From contig QKYT01000024.1 in NCBI GenBank assembly GCA_003550305.1, forward strand, positions 166,672-230,671: DNA of 64,000 nucleotides, in the 5' to 3' direction. The notes below the pieces were generated by a model. That model was not told the origin of the DNA. It made no database searches and saw only the letters and a program-made list of their open reading frames with translations. Source of the DNA: Glomus cerebriforme. Lineage: Eukaryota > Glomeromycota > Glomeromycetes > Glomerales > Glomeraceae. Positions 11,953 through 24,895 of the stretch are shown in pieces; the stretch's first letter is position 1; each line of letters starts with the position of its first letter. A program made the position numbers and the translations under genes.

Positions 11953-13377
11953 ATGGCTCAACTTCCAACTGATTGCTTAAACGAGATTTTTGAGTATTTA
12001 GAAGATGATATGGTTAATTTACATTCATGTTTGTTAGTTAATCGTCTTTGGTGTAAAGTTTCAGTTAGAATATTTTGGAGAGACGCTTCGAATTTTAGAG
12101 ATTCAAATTTTCGTACATTAATTGCTTGCCTTCCAAACGAATCAAAAGAAATTTTATACAAGAATGGTATTGTTATTTCAATTCCAACTTCAAAATCTCC
12201 GATGTTTAACTATGCAACATTTTGTAAAGTTCTATCAATTAATCGAGTTCGCTACAAGTTTGAGCTGCTTCTTAAAGATCAACAATTTATAAGACATAAT
12301 ACATTTATATTAGCACAAGAATTATGTAAATTATATATGAGTCAAATTGGTTCTTTAAAAAGATTATATTACTGTCAATATACGAGTACAAATTTTGACC
12401 TTTATCCTGGAGCAACAGAATGTCTAAAAAATCTCTCAGAATTAAGCTGTAACTCAAACATTTCGTCCGAATTTTTTTATCAACTATCTCAAATATGTCA
12501 GAAAGTATTATCACTAGACTTATCTATTGAAAAAAATATTTCAAGAGGGTTAACAGACTTAATTTCTGCTCAAAAAAATTTAAAATATTTGAGAATAAGT
12601 AATTATACAGACGGAAGTTTGAAACATATAATTCCTTCGTTTATAAATCCTAATAATTTAAGTAAATTATATTTTTATGGAGTAATAAATTATATCTCAT
12701 TGTCATTTATCACTAAATTCATAAATTTACAAGAACTTGAATTATCATTTGATTGTAATGAAGGGTTTGAAAGTTTTGAAAAATTTCAATATGCTATTTT
12801 TCCACAATTACAAATTTTAAAAATTCAAAATTACATTCTAGAATATGAGACATTAATAAAATTCTTAGAAAAAAATGGAAAGAATTTAAGAGAATTGTAT
12901 GTAGATGATGATGGTGGTTATAGTGATAATTCACTAAATTTATCTATAGCTAAATTTTGTCCAAATATTAGAAAATTATCCATTGGCTTTAAAAGTTATG
13001 AATTGGAAACATTGAAAATAGTTTTAAAGAATTGTCAATATTTAGAAAGTATTAAAATTTGGTGTGGAGGTGAATTTTTGAGTGAAAAGGAGGCATTGGA
13101 TACGTTTATAAAATATTCAAATGAAAATACTTATGAAATAATATTATATCATTCCTATAATACACGATCAAAATTATTCCCAGAAGAATTAGAATCCTTA
13201 TTTATAAGTTGGACAAATCGTGTACCACAAAAACCACTTTCTTTGATAATTGTTAAGTATTGTGAAGATAGCTTAGATACAAATCCTAAAAATATGAAAA
13301 TAATTGAAAAATATATTAAATTAGGAGTTATTAAGAGATTTAAAGTTACAGATTTCGATGATGATGAATTTAATTAA
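11953..13377 (+). CDS. F-box / leucine-rich-repeat protein
   Basis: This is an intronless 474-residue frame. The first ATG is at 11953 (the open frame extends five codons upstream, but only from a TTG). Residues 2-45 form an F-box (LPTDCLNEIFEYL, then LLVNRLWCKVSVRIFW), the domain that binds Skp1 in SCF ubiquitin ligases. The rest contains degenerate leucine-rich repeats (for example LSKLYFYGVINYISLSFITK, LQELELSF, NIRKLSIGF), which usually choose the substrate. The tail is acidic (FDDDEFN). A TATATATA stretch lies near 11894. Two decayed relatives follow at 13738 and 15515, so this is the intact member of a small local array. Large F-box expansions are known in Glomeromycotina; the target is unknown. 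Confidence 0.85.
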   Translation: MAQLPTDCLNEIFEYLEDDMVNLHSCLLVNRLWCKVSVRIFWRDASNFRDSNFRTLIACLPNESKEILYKNGIVISIPTSKSPMFNYATFCKVLSINRVRYKFELLLKDQQFIRHNTFILAQELCKLYMSQIGSLKRLYYCQYTSTNFDLYPGATECLKNLSELSCNSNISSEFFYQLSQICQKVLSLDLSIEKNISRGLTDLISAQKNLKYLRISNYTDGSLKHIIPSFINPNNLSKLYFYGVINYISLSFITKFINLQELELSFDCNEGFESFEKFQYAIFPQLQILKIQNYILEYETLIKFLEKNGKNLRELYVDDDGGYSDNSLNLSIAKFCPNIRKLSIGFKSYELETLKIVLKNCQYLESIKIWCGGEFLSEKEALDTFIKYSNENTYEIILYHSYNTRSKLFPEELESLFISWTNRVPQKPLSLIIVKYCEDSLDTNPKNMKIIEKYIKLGVIKRFKVTDFDDDEFN

Positions 13378-13737
13378 ACAAAAATACAGGAAAATTTTAT
13401 ATATAAAATTTCAATTCATGATTACTTTGATTGTATTTCTTAATTATAAAATTTTCTTTTAAAAAAAAAATTAATTGGACACTACGACGCTCAATGGATT
13501 TTTAAATCAACCAATCATGCGACGGTCCATAAAGAGTTCGAAAAAGCGCAGCATGCTGCGTCGTGTGGTGCAGGGCGGAGTTTAAATTATATGAAAATTC
13601 ACGTGTCTGACTTTGAACCAGTCATATTTACAAGGGTAAGGGATTCCAATTTTATGTTTGTAATAAATAAATGAACACGATTAAATTTTAAAAGATAAAC
13701 TCATTTTTTTTAATTTATTTTTGTTAAATTTTTAAAA
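13378..13737. other. Spacer with short GC-richer patch
   Basis: No gene is seen. The patch at about 13485-13575 is GC-richer than its surroundings and contains the small palindrome GCAGCATGCTGC, which may be the relic of an inserted element. Confidence 0.4.
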
Positions 13738-15030
13738 ATGTCTTAACTTCCTGCTGATTGCTTAATAAACGATATTTTGACTATTTTATATTCATGTTTA
13801 TTAGTTATTCATATTATTTGGTGCGAGGTTATCTTAATTGTTTGTCATCCAACCAAGTCAAAGGAAATATTAATAAGAATGGAATTATTATTTCAGCTCC
13901 AACTTCAAAAACTACCAATGATTAATTATACATCATTCTGTAAAGTTCTATCAATTAACCCAATTCACTACAATATCGAAAACAACAACCTATTTCACAA
14001 CATTTAAACGATAATATATATGATAACGTATAATAGAACAAGAAGCATTTAATTGTTTATGAATCAAACTAGTTCTTTAAAAGTTGCCTTCAATTGCTTG
14101 TTTACTAAAATCGGTTAACTGACGGTTAATTTTTTTTAAAAAAAATTATCTGGATTTTAATAATGAAGCATCAGTATTAAGCTGTAATTCAGACATTTCG
14201 CTCGAATTTTTTCTTATCAACTATCTAAAATATGTCACAATATATTATCACTAATTAAACAACTTATTTCAAACGGGTTAAAAGACTTAATGTCTGCTCA
14301 AGCAAATTTAAAGAATTTGAACGTAAGACTTAAATAAAAAGAAGGTTTGAAAGATATAATTCTTTCGCTTACAAACCCTAATAGTTTAAGTAAATTACTA
14401 TGTCTTTACGGAATGGTACATTGTATTTCATTTTCATTTATCAATAAATTCACAAATTTACAAGAACTTCAAATAAGGGATGTAGATTTTGAAGATACTG
14501 GAAATTACAATGTGCTATTTTTCCACAAATACAAATTTTCTGAATTCGAAATTACGTTCTAAAATATGAGATATTAATAAAATTCTTAGAAAACAACGGA
14601 AACAATTTAAAAGAATTATCGTAATGATTATCGTTATTCATTAAATTTAGCAATTGCTAAATTTGTCCAAATCTTAGAGGGTTTAGATATATTGAAACTT
14701 TAAATAGTTTTTAATTATTGTCAATATTTAGAAAATATTAAAATTTTGAATTTTTAAGTAAAAAAATTGCATTGGATATGTTTATAAAATTTCAAATTAA
14801 AACACTCTGACGGAATTAATAATATTTAATCGATTTATTACAAGATTGGAATTACTTCTAGAAGAATTAGAGTCCTTTTTTATGAGTTGGGCAAATAATG
14901 TACCGCAAAAATCAATTTCGTTGATTATTGGTAATGATATTTAAAAGTTTTGTTGCAAATGCTAAAAAATATGGAAAAGATCGAAAAATAAATTAAATTA
15001 GGAATTATCAAGAGAGTATTTATAATAAAT
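13738..15030 (+). pseudogene. Decayed F-box/LRR copy
   Basis: From ATG 13738 the sequence follows the intact F-box gene at 11953 along its whole length. It matches the F-box start (LPADCLIN), the segment after it (SKEILIRMEL), the LRR part (NPNSLSKLL, FINKFTNLQEL) and the 3' end near 15000. The third codon is a TAA, and many frameshifts and internal deletions follow. It has no usable frame. The layout in the same orientation suggests an old tandem duplication. Confidence 0.8.
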
Positions 15031-15513
15031 TTCAAATAAATTTAAATTCGGTTACAAATTTTATCTATAAGAAATTTAGAATTCGAACCACTTAAGTTGG
15101 AGAAAACTAAATAAAATTCAATATGGATTCATATCTTATGTAATTTTGGCTAGAATTTATTATTTGTTATTGTTAAACTTTGATTAAATGATAAAACATG
15201 AATGATGATAATTTTTTTATACACAATTATATAAAGTATCATAAAAAATTTAATGATCATTATATCGCAGTAGGAGTTTCTTATTTTGTAATAAAGTTCC
15301 CATTAAAAATTGATATATATTTATACCTCCATAACTCTGAATTCTTTTAGATATTTTCTCTCTAAATTTCCAAATAAATACCTAATAACTTGCTTAAATT
15401 CATATTATGAAATTATTAATTCTTAAAGCTATCATGTATTCACTTAAAATCTTCCAATGTGGATTAATGTTTAAACTATATTTAAATTTTTTCTTTATTA
15501 TAATTGAAAAAAA

Positions 15514-15710
15514 AATGTCTCAATTTCCCGTTGATTGATTAAATGAGATTTTTGAATATTTAAAAGATTATATGCTACTTTACTTTCATGTTCGTCTTTG
15601 GTGTAAGGTTTCAGTTAGAGAAATGTTTCAAATTTTAGAAATTCAAATTTTCGTAATTTAAATGCTTTTTATTTCAATTCCAACTTCAAAACCTTCAAGA
15701 ATGATTTTTT
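15514..15710 (+). pseudogene. F-box fragment, third relative
   Basis: ATG 15514 opens an F-box start (SQFPVD, stop, LNEIFEYLKDYM) that matches the first ~65 codons of the gene at 11953. It has an in-frame TGA and a deletion, and then ends at SIPTSKP. Nothing of the LRR part remains. Confidence 0.75.
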
Positions 15711-17420
15711 TTTTTAATAAATGTACAATAAATCATGTTATCATAAGGTGATTTGCGTATTTTACACGATTTTTAATACCAATCATATGAAGCTTGAAAG
15801 CCACCTGACCTGTATGTAATATTTTTTGATCACGTGTATCGATTCCGCAATGAAATTTTATCACCCCATAGTAGGTTGGTATTGCATCATCGTGCATTTG
15901 TACTGCATAAATATAAATAAGCGGCGTTTTTTTTTTTTTAAAAAAAAAAAAAAACTCCCTTTCAATTCTCATATTCATTTCTGACGCTTCACTCTTTTAT
16001 AATTCTACTCTTTCCTTTTACCATTAAACAATGACTACTAAAGTTATTTTTAGACTCCATCGTTTGAATCCCTCCCTACACAAGCTGTGACTTTATAAAG
16101 AGCATCGATTAACAGATACTCTCAAAGTAACCACAAGTCCACAACACATCCGTTTAATGTACTTATAATATATGTCTTGAGAATTGGGAGGAGAGAGAAG
16201 TAGACCTTTTTGAGAATATATTAATGATGTTACTAGTTTTATTCATTGAACGTGCCTCGGATACCTTTCTAAGGACCTCCAACCGGACATTTGATTAGTC
16301 TATACATCATCGCTCTTCGTTAGATGGACAGATAGTTGGTTAATATTCAGAGTTCTGGATTTGAGCTTATGTTTTATTAATAGACATCTATATAACAGAT
16401 AATATTTTTTAAAGCTGCAAACATCTTTTTAAAAAAAAATTTCTTTCGAATTTTTTTTTTAAAAAACACGTAAAAAAAAAAAAAAGTATTGTTTCATTTT
16501 GAAACAATTAGGAACGACAAAAGAGGCTTTCATATTTAGGTAGATAGTTGGTTAATATTAGTGTAATATTGTATTAATATTAATAGACATCTGTTTAGTA
16601 CGTTTAGATCGTAATTGGGTTTTCCTTATTTTGAAGGCTTCTCTTATAATAATTTTCGTAATTATCTTTCTTTTATTCAATTATTCACAAAAATTCGTAT
16701 TAAGATATTAATAAAGAAATAACAACGATTCTTGATATTTTTTGATTTATCGTGACAAAAAAAAAAAATATATATATATATATATACAGTATATAGTATA
16801 TTAATAATAAATTTTTGTGATAAATAAATTTATCATAAACAAATATGAATTAGAATTTTGTTACGCAAAGATTGCCAATAAATATTGGTTAGACTCATTA
16901 TCGTGCAGTAATGTTTTTTTTTTTAATAAAAAACAACAATCCATAATTTCTTATATTATCTTTATTATTTTAGTTTGTAGCTCCAAACACTTGGATGATA
17001 TTTTCTGCTGGGATGTTGGACTTCTATTTAATACGCCATAAAACATGATTATCGCAAATTCAATTATTAAATTTTATATAATGATAACAACACACCATTT
17101 TATATATAAAAATGAGATTTAGGATCGGACTTTTTTTGATGAACTTATTTTGTGACCTAAATATTTAATAAGAGTTTGATTCGAGTACCAAGGGTGCAAA
17201 TCAAATGTTGGGGATTTGCCATTATCAGTATCTTTAATGTTGAAAACATCGTTCTTTTAAGAAATGATAACTTCATTTATAATAAAATGAAGCGATTTCA
17301 TGTCTGAATCATACGAATCATGTTTGCTTTAATTATAATTGTGATTAAAACTTTTTTACAGAATGACAAAAAATAAAAAAAAAACTAAAATTTCGGCTGG
17401 AATTTAAGAAATTATTGTAT
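15711..17420. other. AT-rich spacer
   Basis: No gene is supported. It holds a perfect-looking T-run/A-run palindrome at 15927-15954 and a second T/A-rich patch near 16420-16490. The 16.0-16.35 kb part is GC-richer, but no frame or motif was recognised. Confidence 0.5.
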
Positions 17421-17427
17421 ATTGTTA

Positions 17428-17719
17428 TCAATCATTATCATCATCTACATCATCTAAAATTTCATTATGAATCTTCTAAAAAAAAGGAATTTTTTTATTA
17501 AAATTTAATTACAAAAAAAATATATATATACATCCTGTACATATATATTACTTACTTGTGCATATTTATCAATATCAAACACAAATTGCTTTTGTCCGAA
17601 ATTTACTACGATACATTCTTTTAAACTTCTCATACCAATCATAGGATATAGAACACTACTTTTAACATTAGTAAACGCAGTTCCTATAATTACGTTAGAC
17701 GTTATAATCAAATGATAAA

Positions 17720-17769
<50 letters not shown>

Positions 17770-18515
17770 TAAAAAAAAAAGAAATTACCTAAGTGTATAC
17801 CATTTTTAGTAAAGAATATGGTATCATTAAAAAAATTAATTCCAACTCCAATCGTATCACCGGAGGTAAATAATGGACCATATCCTTCACCTAAACTACC
17901 CCTACTTTGTGATGCAAATTTGTAACCATCATCTCCATGATATCCATATGATTTAAAATCCCATCCTAATCAGAAAGAAAGTGAATTTAAAAAATAATTA
18001 ATTATTTTTTTTTTTTTTTAAAAAAAAAAAAAGAAAGGTACCTGGCATTCTATTTAATTGTATATCTGGTTCACAAAATCCAAGTCCAATATATCTAAAT
18101 TATTTATAAATAATTAAATTTTTATAACTTAAATTTTTAAAATTAATTTAAATAATACTAACCCTTCTGTACCTTTATCAATTACATCCATTTCATAATA
18201 AAATAATCCAACTTCAGGTGGTACATGATGATTTGCTCTTATAGCACCAACATGAATATAACTTAATCCAGGCCCTAAGTAAATAAGTAAATAATAAAAA
18301 AAATTTGAAAAAGTATATATACAGTATATATATATTTATTTATTTACATTACCATTGTAAACAATTTTTAATCCATCATCACTAACTTTTATGTAACATG
18401 ACGAATCATGTTTATTTAATTTAGTTGGTATTTTAATTTTATTAGAATTTATATAATTATAGGCAGGTGAGAACTTTAAATATGATGGAATACAATCATA
18501 ATTTTCTTTATCCAT
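17428..18515 (-). CDS. SPRY-domain protein (six exons)
   Basis: Minus-strand exons are 18515-18353, 18274-18163, 18094-18042, 17965-17789, 17683-17556 and 17475-17428. All junctions have GT...AG and the phases close to a 226-residue protein. The SPRY core is clear: YIKVSDDGLKIVYNGPGLSY, EVGLFYYEMDVI, then GYIGLGFC, the signature GWDFKSYGYHGDDG, and DTIGVGINFFNDTIFFTKNG. These are the strands of the SPRY beta-sandwich found in RanBPM- and Ssh4-like proteins, where it binds short peptide motifs of partners. No other domain precedes it; the tail is acidic (DDVDDDND). The fourth intron contains a 42-base A run (17723-17764) and the third intron a T-run/A-run palindrome. Partner and process are unknown. 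Confidence 0.88.
17723..17764. repeat. 42-base homopolymer A tract in SPRY intron
   Basis: An uninterrupted A run (T on the coding strand) within the fourth intron of the SPRY gene. Length may be unreliable in the assembly. Confidence 0.8.
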
Positions 18516-20178
18516 ATTTATTTTTTCTTTTTAAAAAAGAAATAAACAAATAAATAGATAATTTGTAAGTATTTATAACTTTTTTAAAAATTCTTTTTTT
18601 ACCTAAAAAGGTATATTGGCGTTATTTCATGAGAAAACAAAGAACAATGTGATAGATCGACAATTATTATCCAATAGTGTAATATCGCTGTAACTTTGTG
18701 TGACTTACCCAAATTATATACAATTATTAAATCCATTACGTCCTTTGATTCAATGCATCTGATAGCTAGGTGATTTTTATAATATATGGGGGTCATTTGA
18801 GGAGAATACAAATAATAACATTCCAAATCGAGAAAGAGAAACATCATTACCATTGTGATTCCAGAACATTGTAAACAGTGATATAGTGACACGGTTCAGG
18901 GACTTCAATTTATCTGTTGCACGATTATTACCAGACGCGCATGGTATGTGATACGGATTTTCATTAGTTAATTTCGCGGCGGATGATAATTTACCAGGAT
19001 TCCACATGATCTGTACACATACATGATTCGGATGGAGTACGAAACAGATATTTTGCTGTCAAAGAAGCTCCCTTTTCTGATTTTTTTTTCATGATAAACC
19101 AAATATAACTAATATAAGAGACATCCAATCTTAAAATTAATATTTTAATATTTTAACTATTATTGTAACGAGGAAACAAAAATTGCTGATAATTTATAAT
19201 TTTCTTATCAGAACACACAATCCTTTAATATTAAGAATAAAATAATCACCTTAAAGTTAAAATATTGATTGGTTGATATTGAACATTGAAAAAAAAAAAA
19301 ATTTTTCTAATTCACTTATTTATGGTATATCAAATGTTTCAAAAATTTCCCTTTATATTATATACAGCGGTTGTGGCTATAATAATAATACAAATGAAAC
19401 AAAGGATTTACATAACTAGTTAAGTCATAATACATATTATATAATACATTGCTTACGATTATAAGGTCTATAATTCAGACCCTGAATTCTATACTTTACA
19501 TATCAAATCTTTATTGAATATTTTCTCTTTTTACAAATTTTATAAAATTGTTAATTCATATTAAAATAGAGGGAAGAGTAAAAAAAATATATCCTATATA
19601 ATATTATTGAGGAAGAATTTTTTAAAATACTGTATTCGAATATACATCCTCTGGCTAATTTACATCAAATAATCATCGTTATTATAAAAATTTACGCTAT
19701 TCATTTTCAGTTTTATATACGTGATATATTTTAATTTCTGATAAAAATTGCGTCGATATTCCTGAGGCTTTATGATAAATGCGAAGGAAATCCCGATTGG
19801 AAATATTTACGAGAATGTTTAAATAGAAATGTTTTATCGATAAAAATAAACGTAAAAGTGAAATATGAATATTAAACGAAAACGAAAAATTAAACTACTT
19901 GTACAAAGTATAACCGGAAGTTGAATGTGCTCTATAAATATAACGTTGCTTGCACGTTAAATTCCATAAATAACGTATTGAAAAATAATTATATTGGATA
20001 AAAGGGTTCGGAAATATTAGAAAAGTTTGCCATGGAAGAAAGCACGCGTTTTTTTTAAAGAAAAAAAGATTTTAAACCAATTAATTACGAAATAATTAGA
20101 TGCCAATTTTATATCACGTCTTAATTCTAAAGGAAAAAGAAATTGAAACAAATATTTATTTGATAGAATGTTTTATGT
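18516..20178. other. AT-rich spacer
   Basis: Minus-strand open stretches at 18599-19007 have a somewhat protein-like composition but overlap in different frames, and I recognise no family. Nothing else is supported. Confidence 0.4.
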
Positions 20179-20349
20179 TTAGTAGAAAGGGGATCCCATA
20201 AACAATTGATTTGCAAATGGATTGACTGTTATATTTTGTTGAGGAGTATTTATTATTCTATTTAACATGCCATTATTACGAATTCGATACATATTTCGAC
20301 GTCTTTGATATCGTCTACGATAAATTTGAGTTCGTATATAGTGAGGCAT
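20179..20349 (-). CDS. Small Arg-rich protein, LFNGSPF family, member 1
   Basis: A 56-residue frame from ATG 20349. The N-terminus is strongly basic (YRRRYQRRR), the middle has TPQQN, and the end is PFANQLFMGSPFY directly before TAA. The same plan (basic N-terminus, (N/T)xPQQN, FxNQLFNGSPF(Y)-stop) recurs in nine other short frames between 28.9 and 49.4 kb. No signal peptide or membrane span is visible. A TATAAAGG box lies about 84 bp upstream of the ATG, and the leader ends TGAAAATG as in several relatives. Function unknown; the basic segment could bind nucleic acid, but that is speculation. Conservation across ten loci is the main argument that it is a gene. Confidence 0.65.
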   Translation of the reverse strand: MPHYIRTQIYRRRYQRRRNMYRIRNNGMLNRIINTPQQNITVNPFANQLFMGSPFY

Positions 20350-20425
20350 TTTCATACAGTATAACTAATTTTTTTTTTTAAAAAAAAAAAATAATAAATA
20401 AAAAAAAGAAATGAGGAATGAAACC

Positions 20426-20433
20426 CCTTTATA
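20426..20433 (-). promoter_or_regulatory. TATA box of small-protein member 1
   Basis: TATAAAGG on the minus strand, about 84 bp before the ATG at 20349. Members at 37390 and 43226 have TATAAAAAG at 79-81 bp. Confidence 0.45.
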
Positions 20434-20499
20434 AATATCTGATAATGCGTTAATCTTAAAAAATTAACCTATTTCGAAGGAAAAGATGAACCCTATGTT

Positions 20500-23400
20500 G
20501 ATATATACTATAGCACCCCAAAAGTTAGGCATCTTGGGCAGAATTATGATGATTTTGGCCCGCGTTATTATGAGATTGACCGGCATTATATAGAAAAGAG
20601 GCGCTGATTTAAAATTGACCATATTCATGCGATAAATCCTATATTAATGATTTTATTTGTGCAAGTACTATGTAATCGAGCATTTTATACTTTTCTTGAT
20701 AGAAAAAATAGGCAATAGTTAGCCGCGTGTTGATTATTTTAACCAATATTTTAAACCAATTATATCGATATTAATTCTGAATAAATCTTCTTATGATTTT
20801 TTCCTTGAAATTTAAATATTTGCATTTATTTTTTGTTTAGATATAAATATTTGTAATTACAATCGGAGTCTTTAAATAACGTACTGCTGCTATGACTTTA
20901 TGATGACAATTAAAATGATTTCGAATGATATCAATACTCAATAGTATATCAATTTTAGTTACACCCGCTGTATTTCTTTAATTAATACTTTATCTTGTAC
21001 GGATTAGCATTACTTCCGAAGTCGTATAACATTTGATGCACAAACACAATCAAAAAAAAAAAATATGAAGACGATGAAAAGCATTATTGCAACAAGCCAA
21101 CGATTAAAATTTCTTTAACAAAAACCGAAAAAATAAATTCATTTTAAAGAAAATAATTGAATCCTGTATTATTAAAATTCTTTCTTTTTTTTTTAATTTG
21201 TATAAAAACTTTATTAGAATATTTTTTAGAACATTTTATTGTCATTAATAGTTTACATAACTAAATTCAATTAATAATATTTTTTAGATGATACGTAATT
21301 GAAATTAATTTAAGCTGTTTATTCAATCTATTGGTCAAAATAAATAAACTTACAGAATTATTTTTAAAATTCAAAAATTTAAAATAATGTAAGTACAACC
21401 TTTTTATATTTTCTTTTAGGATAGTAAAGATATTTTTAGAATAATTATAGACATCGGGATTATCACAAGCAAAAACAAATTTTCCATTGAGAAAAAATAA
21501 AAGATAATTCTTTATTTTATTTTATTTTTTCTTTTTACTTTATATAAGCAAAAAAAATTGTCCAGGACGGTTTAATTCAATATATTTAGAAAGTGAAATA
21601 CCACTTCTTTTCAATTTTCTCTGTTATTGTGAAATCTGATCGGTTCCTATTTTCACGAAAATCCTACAATGATAATTAGTTATATTGCTTTAAATTTACA
21701 CTCATACAAATCTTTTATAATGAGATAATGAATGCTATTATTTTTATACATAATTTAAATGCGAGAAAGTTTTTTAAAGTTGAACTGACGAAACTGAAGT
21801 TTGAACAAAGCATCATACTTTTGTTCAACAATTCCGACCCTTTTCTGATCTGTTGCTAATGATCATTAAAGGGATATTAAAGTGGTATATTGGAAATTGC
21901 TTGTTTTAAGTATCATTTTTTTCTCTTATAATACTAATTAAACTTGTTTATAACAACCTTTTAATCAAGTTTAATTATGATAATTACATTAATGAAAATA
22001 AGCAATTCAACCTCAACTTGTCTAAATATTTTTAATGGCAAGGAACAGAAACCGGTGATCATTGTTCTATAATTAAATTTATTGACATCAATTTTACAAA
22101 TAAAGCTACTTAATAGAGAAAAGTAATCGGACTCATCAATATTAACAATTTCAAAATTGTTCAACCTACTTTCGAACTACTTAACATCCCTAAAAAAATT
22201 GGTAACATGTTTTGTGAAAAAATTCCTGCAAATTTCGAATGATTTGGGGCTTCGTTACTATATCTTAACGCTTTGTGTTTGATCGCAGTTCTTTAAAAAA
22301 TTTTCTAGTATGTCAGGATAATTTGTTTGATTTTTAGGTTCAGGTGAATGAGAGATATTGGGATATATAGGATGATTATGAACATTATTTAAGGCCATGA
22401 GTCAGTAATTATTAACATCAATTCTTCTAAGTTCTAATAATTCCAAATTTCCATGAAATATTACTTGAAGATCGTACTTCTAGGAAAAAGTCTTCTTCCA
22501 GCAAAAAGAAATTGAAAGATTAATTGATACTCAAAATATAGCAGAAGGCAAAACTTAAGCAAATTAATTTTAATGATCACTATCTTAGACTCATTTCTGA
22601 TGTAAGTGCCTGCTGCTATCTTGCTTGGTTGAAATTCGTGATTATTGATGTAATGTCCAATAACTATATCTAAAGATTTAGACCCTTAATGGGAGATGAC
22701 TTAATAAAACCAATCTTGCTGATGAGAAATGGATTGAAATTAAATAACAAGTCGAAGTACTAGTTTAAGGTATGATATATGATTACTTTTAAACCCGGAT
22801 TTTACCCTCGAATTTTATTTAGTCTTCACCAATTTATGGTTCCTTTTAATATTTCCTTTCCTTTAAAAAATTTCCTTCCAACTTAAAGAAATTTGAAAGA
22901 TCTTTTATGAATAAAATAGCTTTTTCATTAGCACAAAAATAAAGATCATATTAGAGAATCATTTGGGAGTACAAAATGGCAGGGTACTCTTCTTCTCTAT
23001 AAAGTGCCATCCATGGAAGGATCTCAGAGCAGTTTCCCAAAAAAAGCAGCATGCTTTGAATTTCTTTGATGTTCATTCTACTCCGAATCAACACTCCGAA
23101 TATAAAATTTGTGATCACATTGTTTTCTTTTGACACCATCAAATTACCGTTGTTGGGCGACCTTTCAATCCAGCCCTATCAAGATTATCTTGCTGGCTAG
23201 GGTACGTAACATTCGTACAAGATAATCTAACTACGTCCCCTCGAGGGACTTCATTCTCTTCATGAAGTATATCCATAAAGACATACTACATCTCATAACA
23301 ATAGGTCAACAATCGGGTGACTTATCAGTATTCCTTTGGGACCAAATAGAGTGTATATTGGCCTCAGTGTCCTACATAAAAATTGGTTTATTGGACATCC

Positions 23401-24460
23401 TTATGATTTTAAAATAAAATACCTGAAAGGTTTCATGAAGCTTGTGTGCCCATCTTTCTTGTAAAAGTAGATATGCCTTAAATAAATATAAATTATAAAT
23501 TTGTAACCCTATGTCAGAATTACTGTTAAGCCGTTGATTATTGAAGAAACTGTATAACAGTATAAAAGTAAACAAGTGTACATAAATATTATTAAGCTTC
23601 TAATCAACGTTGTTACTCCTATTAACGTCGCAACGTAATGGAAGCGGTCTGGGTAAATTTCTAACACTCGTTCGATTTTAACTCGGAGAAATCAAGTTGG
23701 ATGACAAAAATTGAAGGTAAATATTCCATTCTGTTGCTATACTCCTAATATTAATCTCTGGTGGATGTTTTTATAAGTTTTAAAATAACTCTTTTTAAAA
23801 TAATTAAAAATTTATAAAAAAAAAAAATAATTATTATTAACATCATTTATAATTTTTTTTTATCAAACTCGGATTATAACTCTATAATGAGAATTTTTAA
23901 TAATATTATTAATCCTACTAGAATTAAAATTGGATGATTTATAATACTTAAAGTGCAATTAGTGCATCCTCTGAAAGTTCTGACATGGAATTCTGAAGTC
24001 ATATCTAATTAACTTCATAAACTATACTATGATAGTGATATTGCGGAAATTAAGAAAGATCAAATGAATCGGGGATTAAATTCGTTATTATTTTCTATTT
24101 GGAAAAGCTTTATCGGAGCGATAGAACCATGGTCGGATACAGCCAGAAAAATTTAAGATGTCTTTAGGAAGATAAGATTCGTCATATCAAAAACAAATAA
24201 TTTTTTTTATTTGTTAAACATTTTATTTTAATAATAATCCTAGTTAGAACTCTATTATATCTGTATTTTAAGAAACCAAAGTATACAGTACATGTTAAAT
24301 ACATTTATTAGTGTTCAAACTATTATAAAATACTTAAATTTTAAATCAAAAAGAAATATTTTTTTTGGATTTGGTTCATTTCACCATAGTAAAAATAAAA
24401 TATTTTTTGATATTTTCTCTCTTCTAAAATATTTAGTTTATTCATTTTTTTTATTATATT
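20500..24460. other. Long AT-rich spacer with unidentified relics
   Basis: No intact gene was recognised. The stretch 22.95-23.35 kb is GC-richer than its surroundings and has a minus-strand frame of 63 codons without motifs. Short coding-like fragments near 22.45-22.75 and 23.95-24.17 kb cannot be identified. Confidence 0.4.
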
Positions 24461-24470
24461 GTTCTGATTA

Positions 24471-24895
24471 TTGTCCGAAGCGTAGCGGAGGACAGTCAAG
24501 ACCACGCGTAAATAGCCAATGGGATTTCAGGATCAGGTGTAACCAACATGTTTTACTGTTACATTTTTTTTGTTACACTTTTTATTGTTACACTTTCTTT
24601 TGTGTTATATTTTTACTTTTAATTTTATGATTGCATTTTATTGTTACACTTATATTATAGTCTATCTAATAAATTGAAATAGCGCTTCGGACTTTCTAAC
24701 GGTTCCTTAGTTTACTAGAAAACGGAAACCGTAGAATCCGGCGATATGATAAACAAAAAATCCATTCACGTGATAATTATACGATTTGATTGGCTTGAAC
24801 AGAGAACGCCTGTGACACCCACGTGAACGAAATTTTTTCATAGTGCATCTGTGCATAGAAATACTGTATAGTGACCTCCGCTTTGCTCCGGATAA
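24471..24895. mobile_element. ~425-bp TIR element with GTCCGAAGCG-type ends
   Basis: The left end TTGTCCGAAGCGTAGCGGAG and the right end, read in reverse complement TTATCCGGAGCAAAGCGGAG, are inverted repeats of about 22 bp. TTA flanks both sides and may be a 3-bp duplication. A closely related end sequence (CGCTTCGCTCCGGACAA) stands alone near 28002-28020. It contains two CACGTG sites. No transposase. Boundaries are approximate. Confidence 0.55.

Noticed and set aside
18599..19007. Minus-strand overlapping frames of 76-97 codons upstream of the SPRY gene
   Set aside because: They overlap in different frames with no common domain, and no family is recognised.
23150..23350. GC-richer patch considered as a tRNA or other structured RNA
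   Set aside because: No A-box/B-box pair or cloverleaf could be drawn. No tRNA, rRNA or CRISPR array was found in the window.
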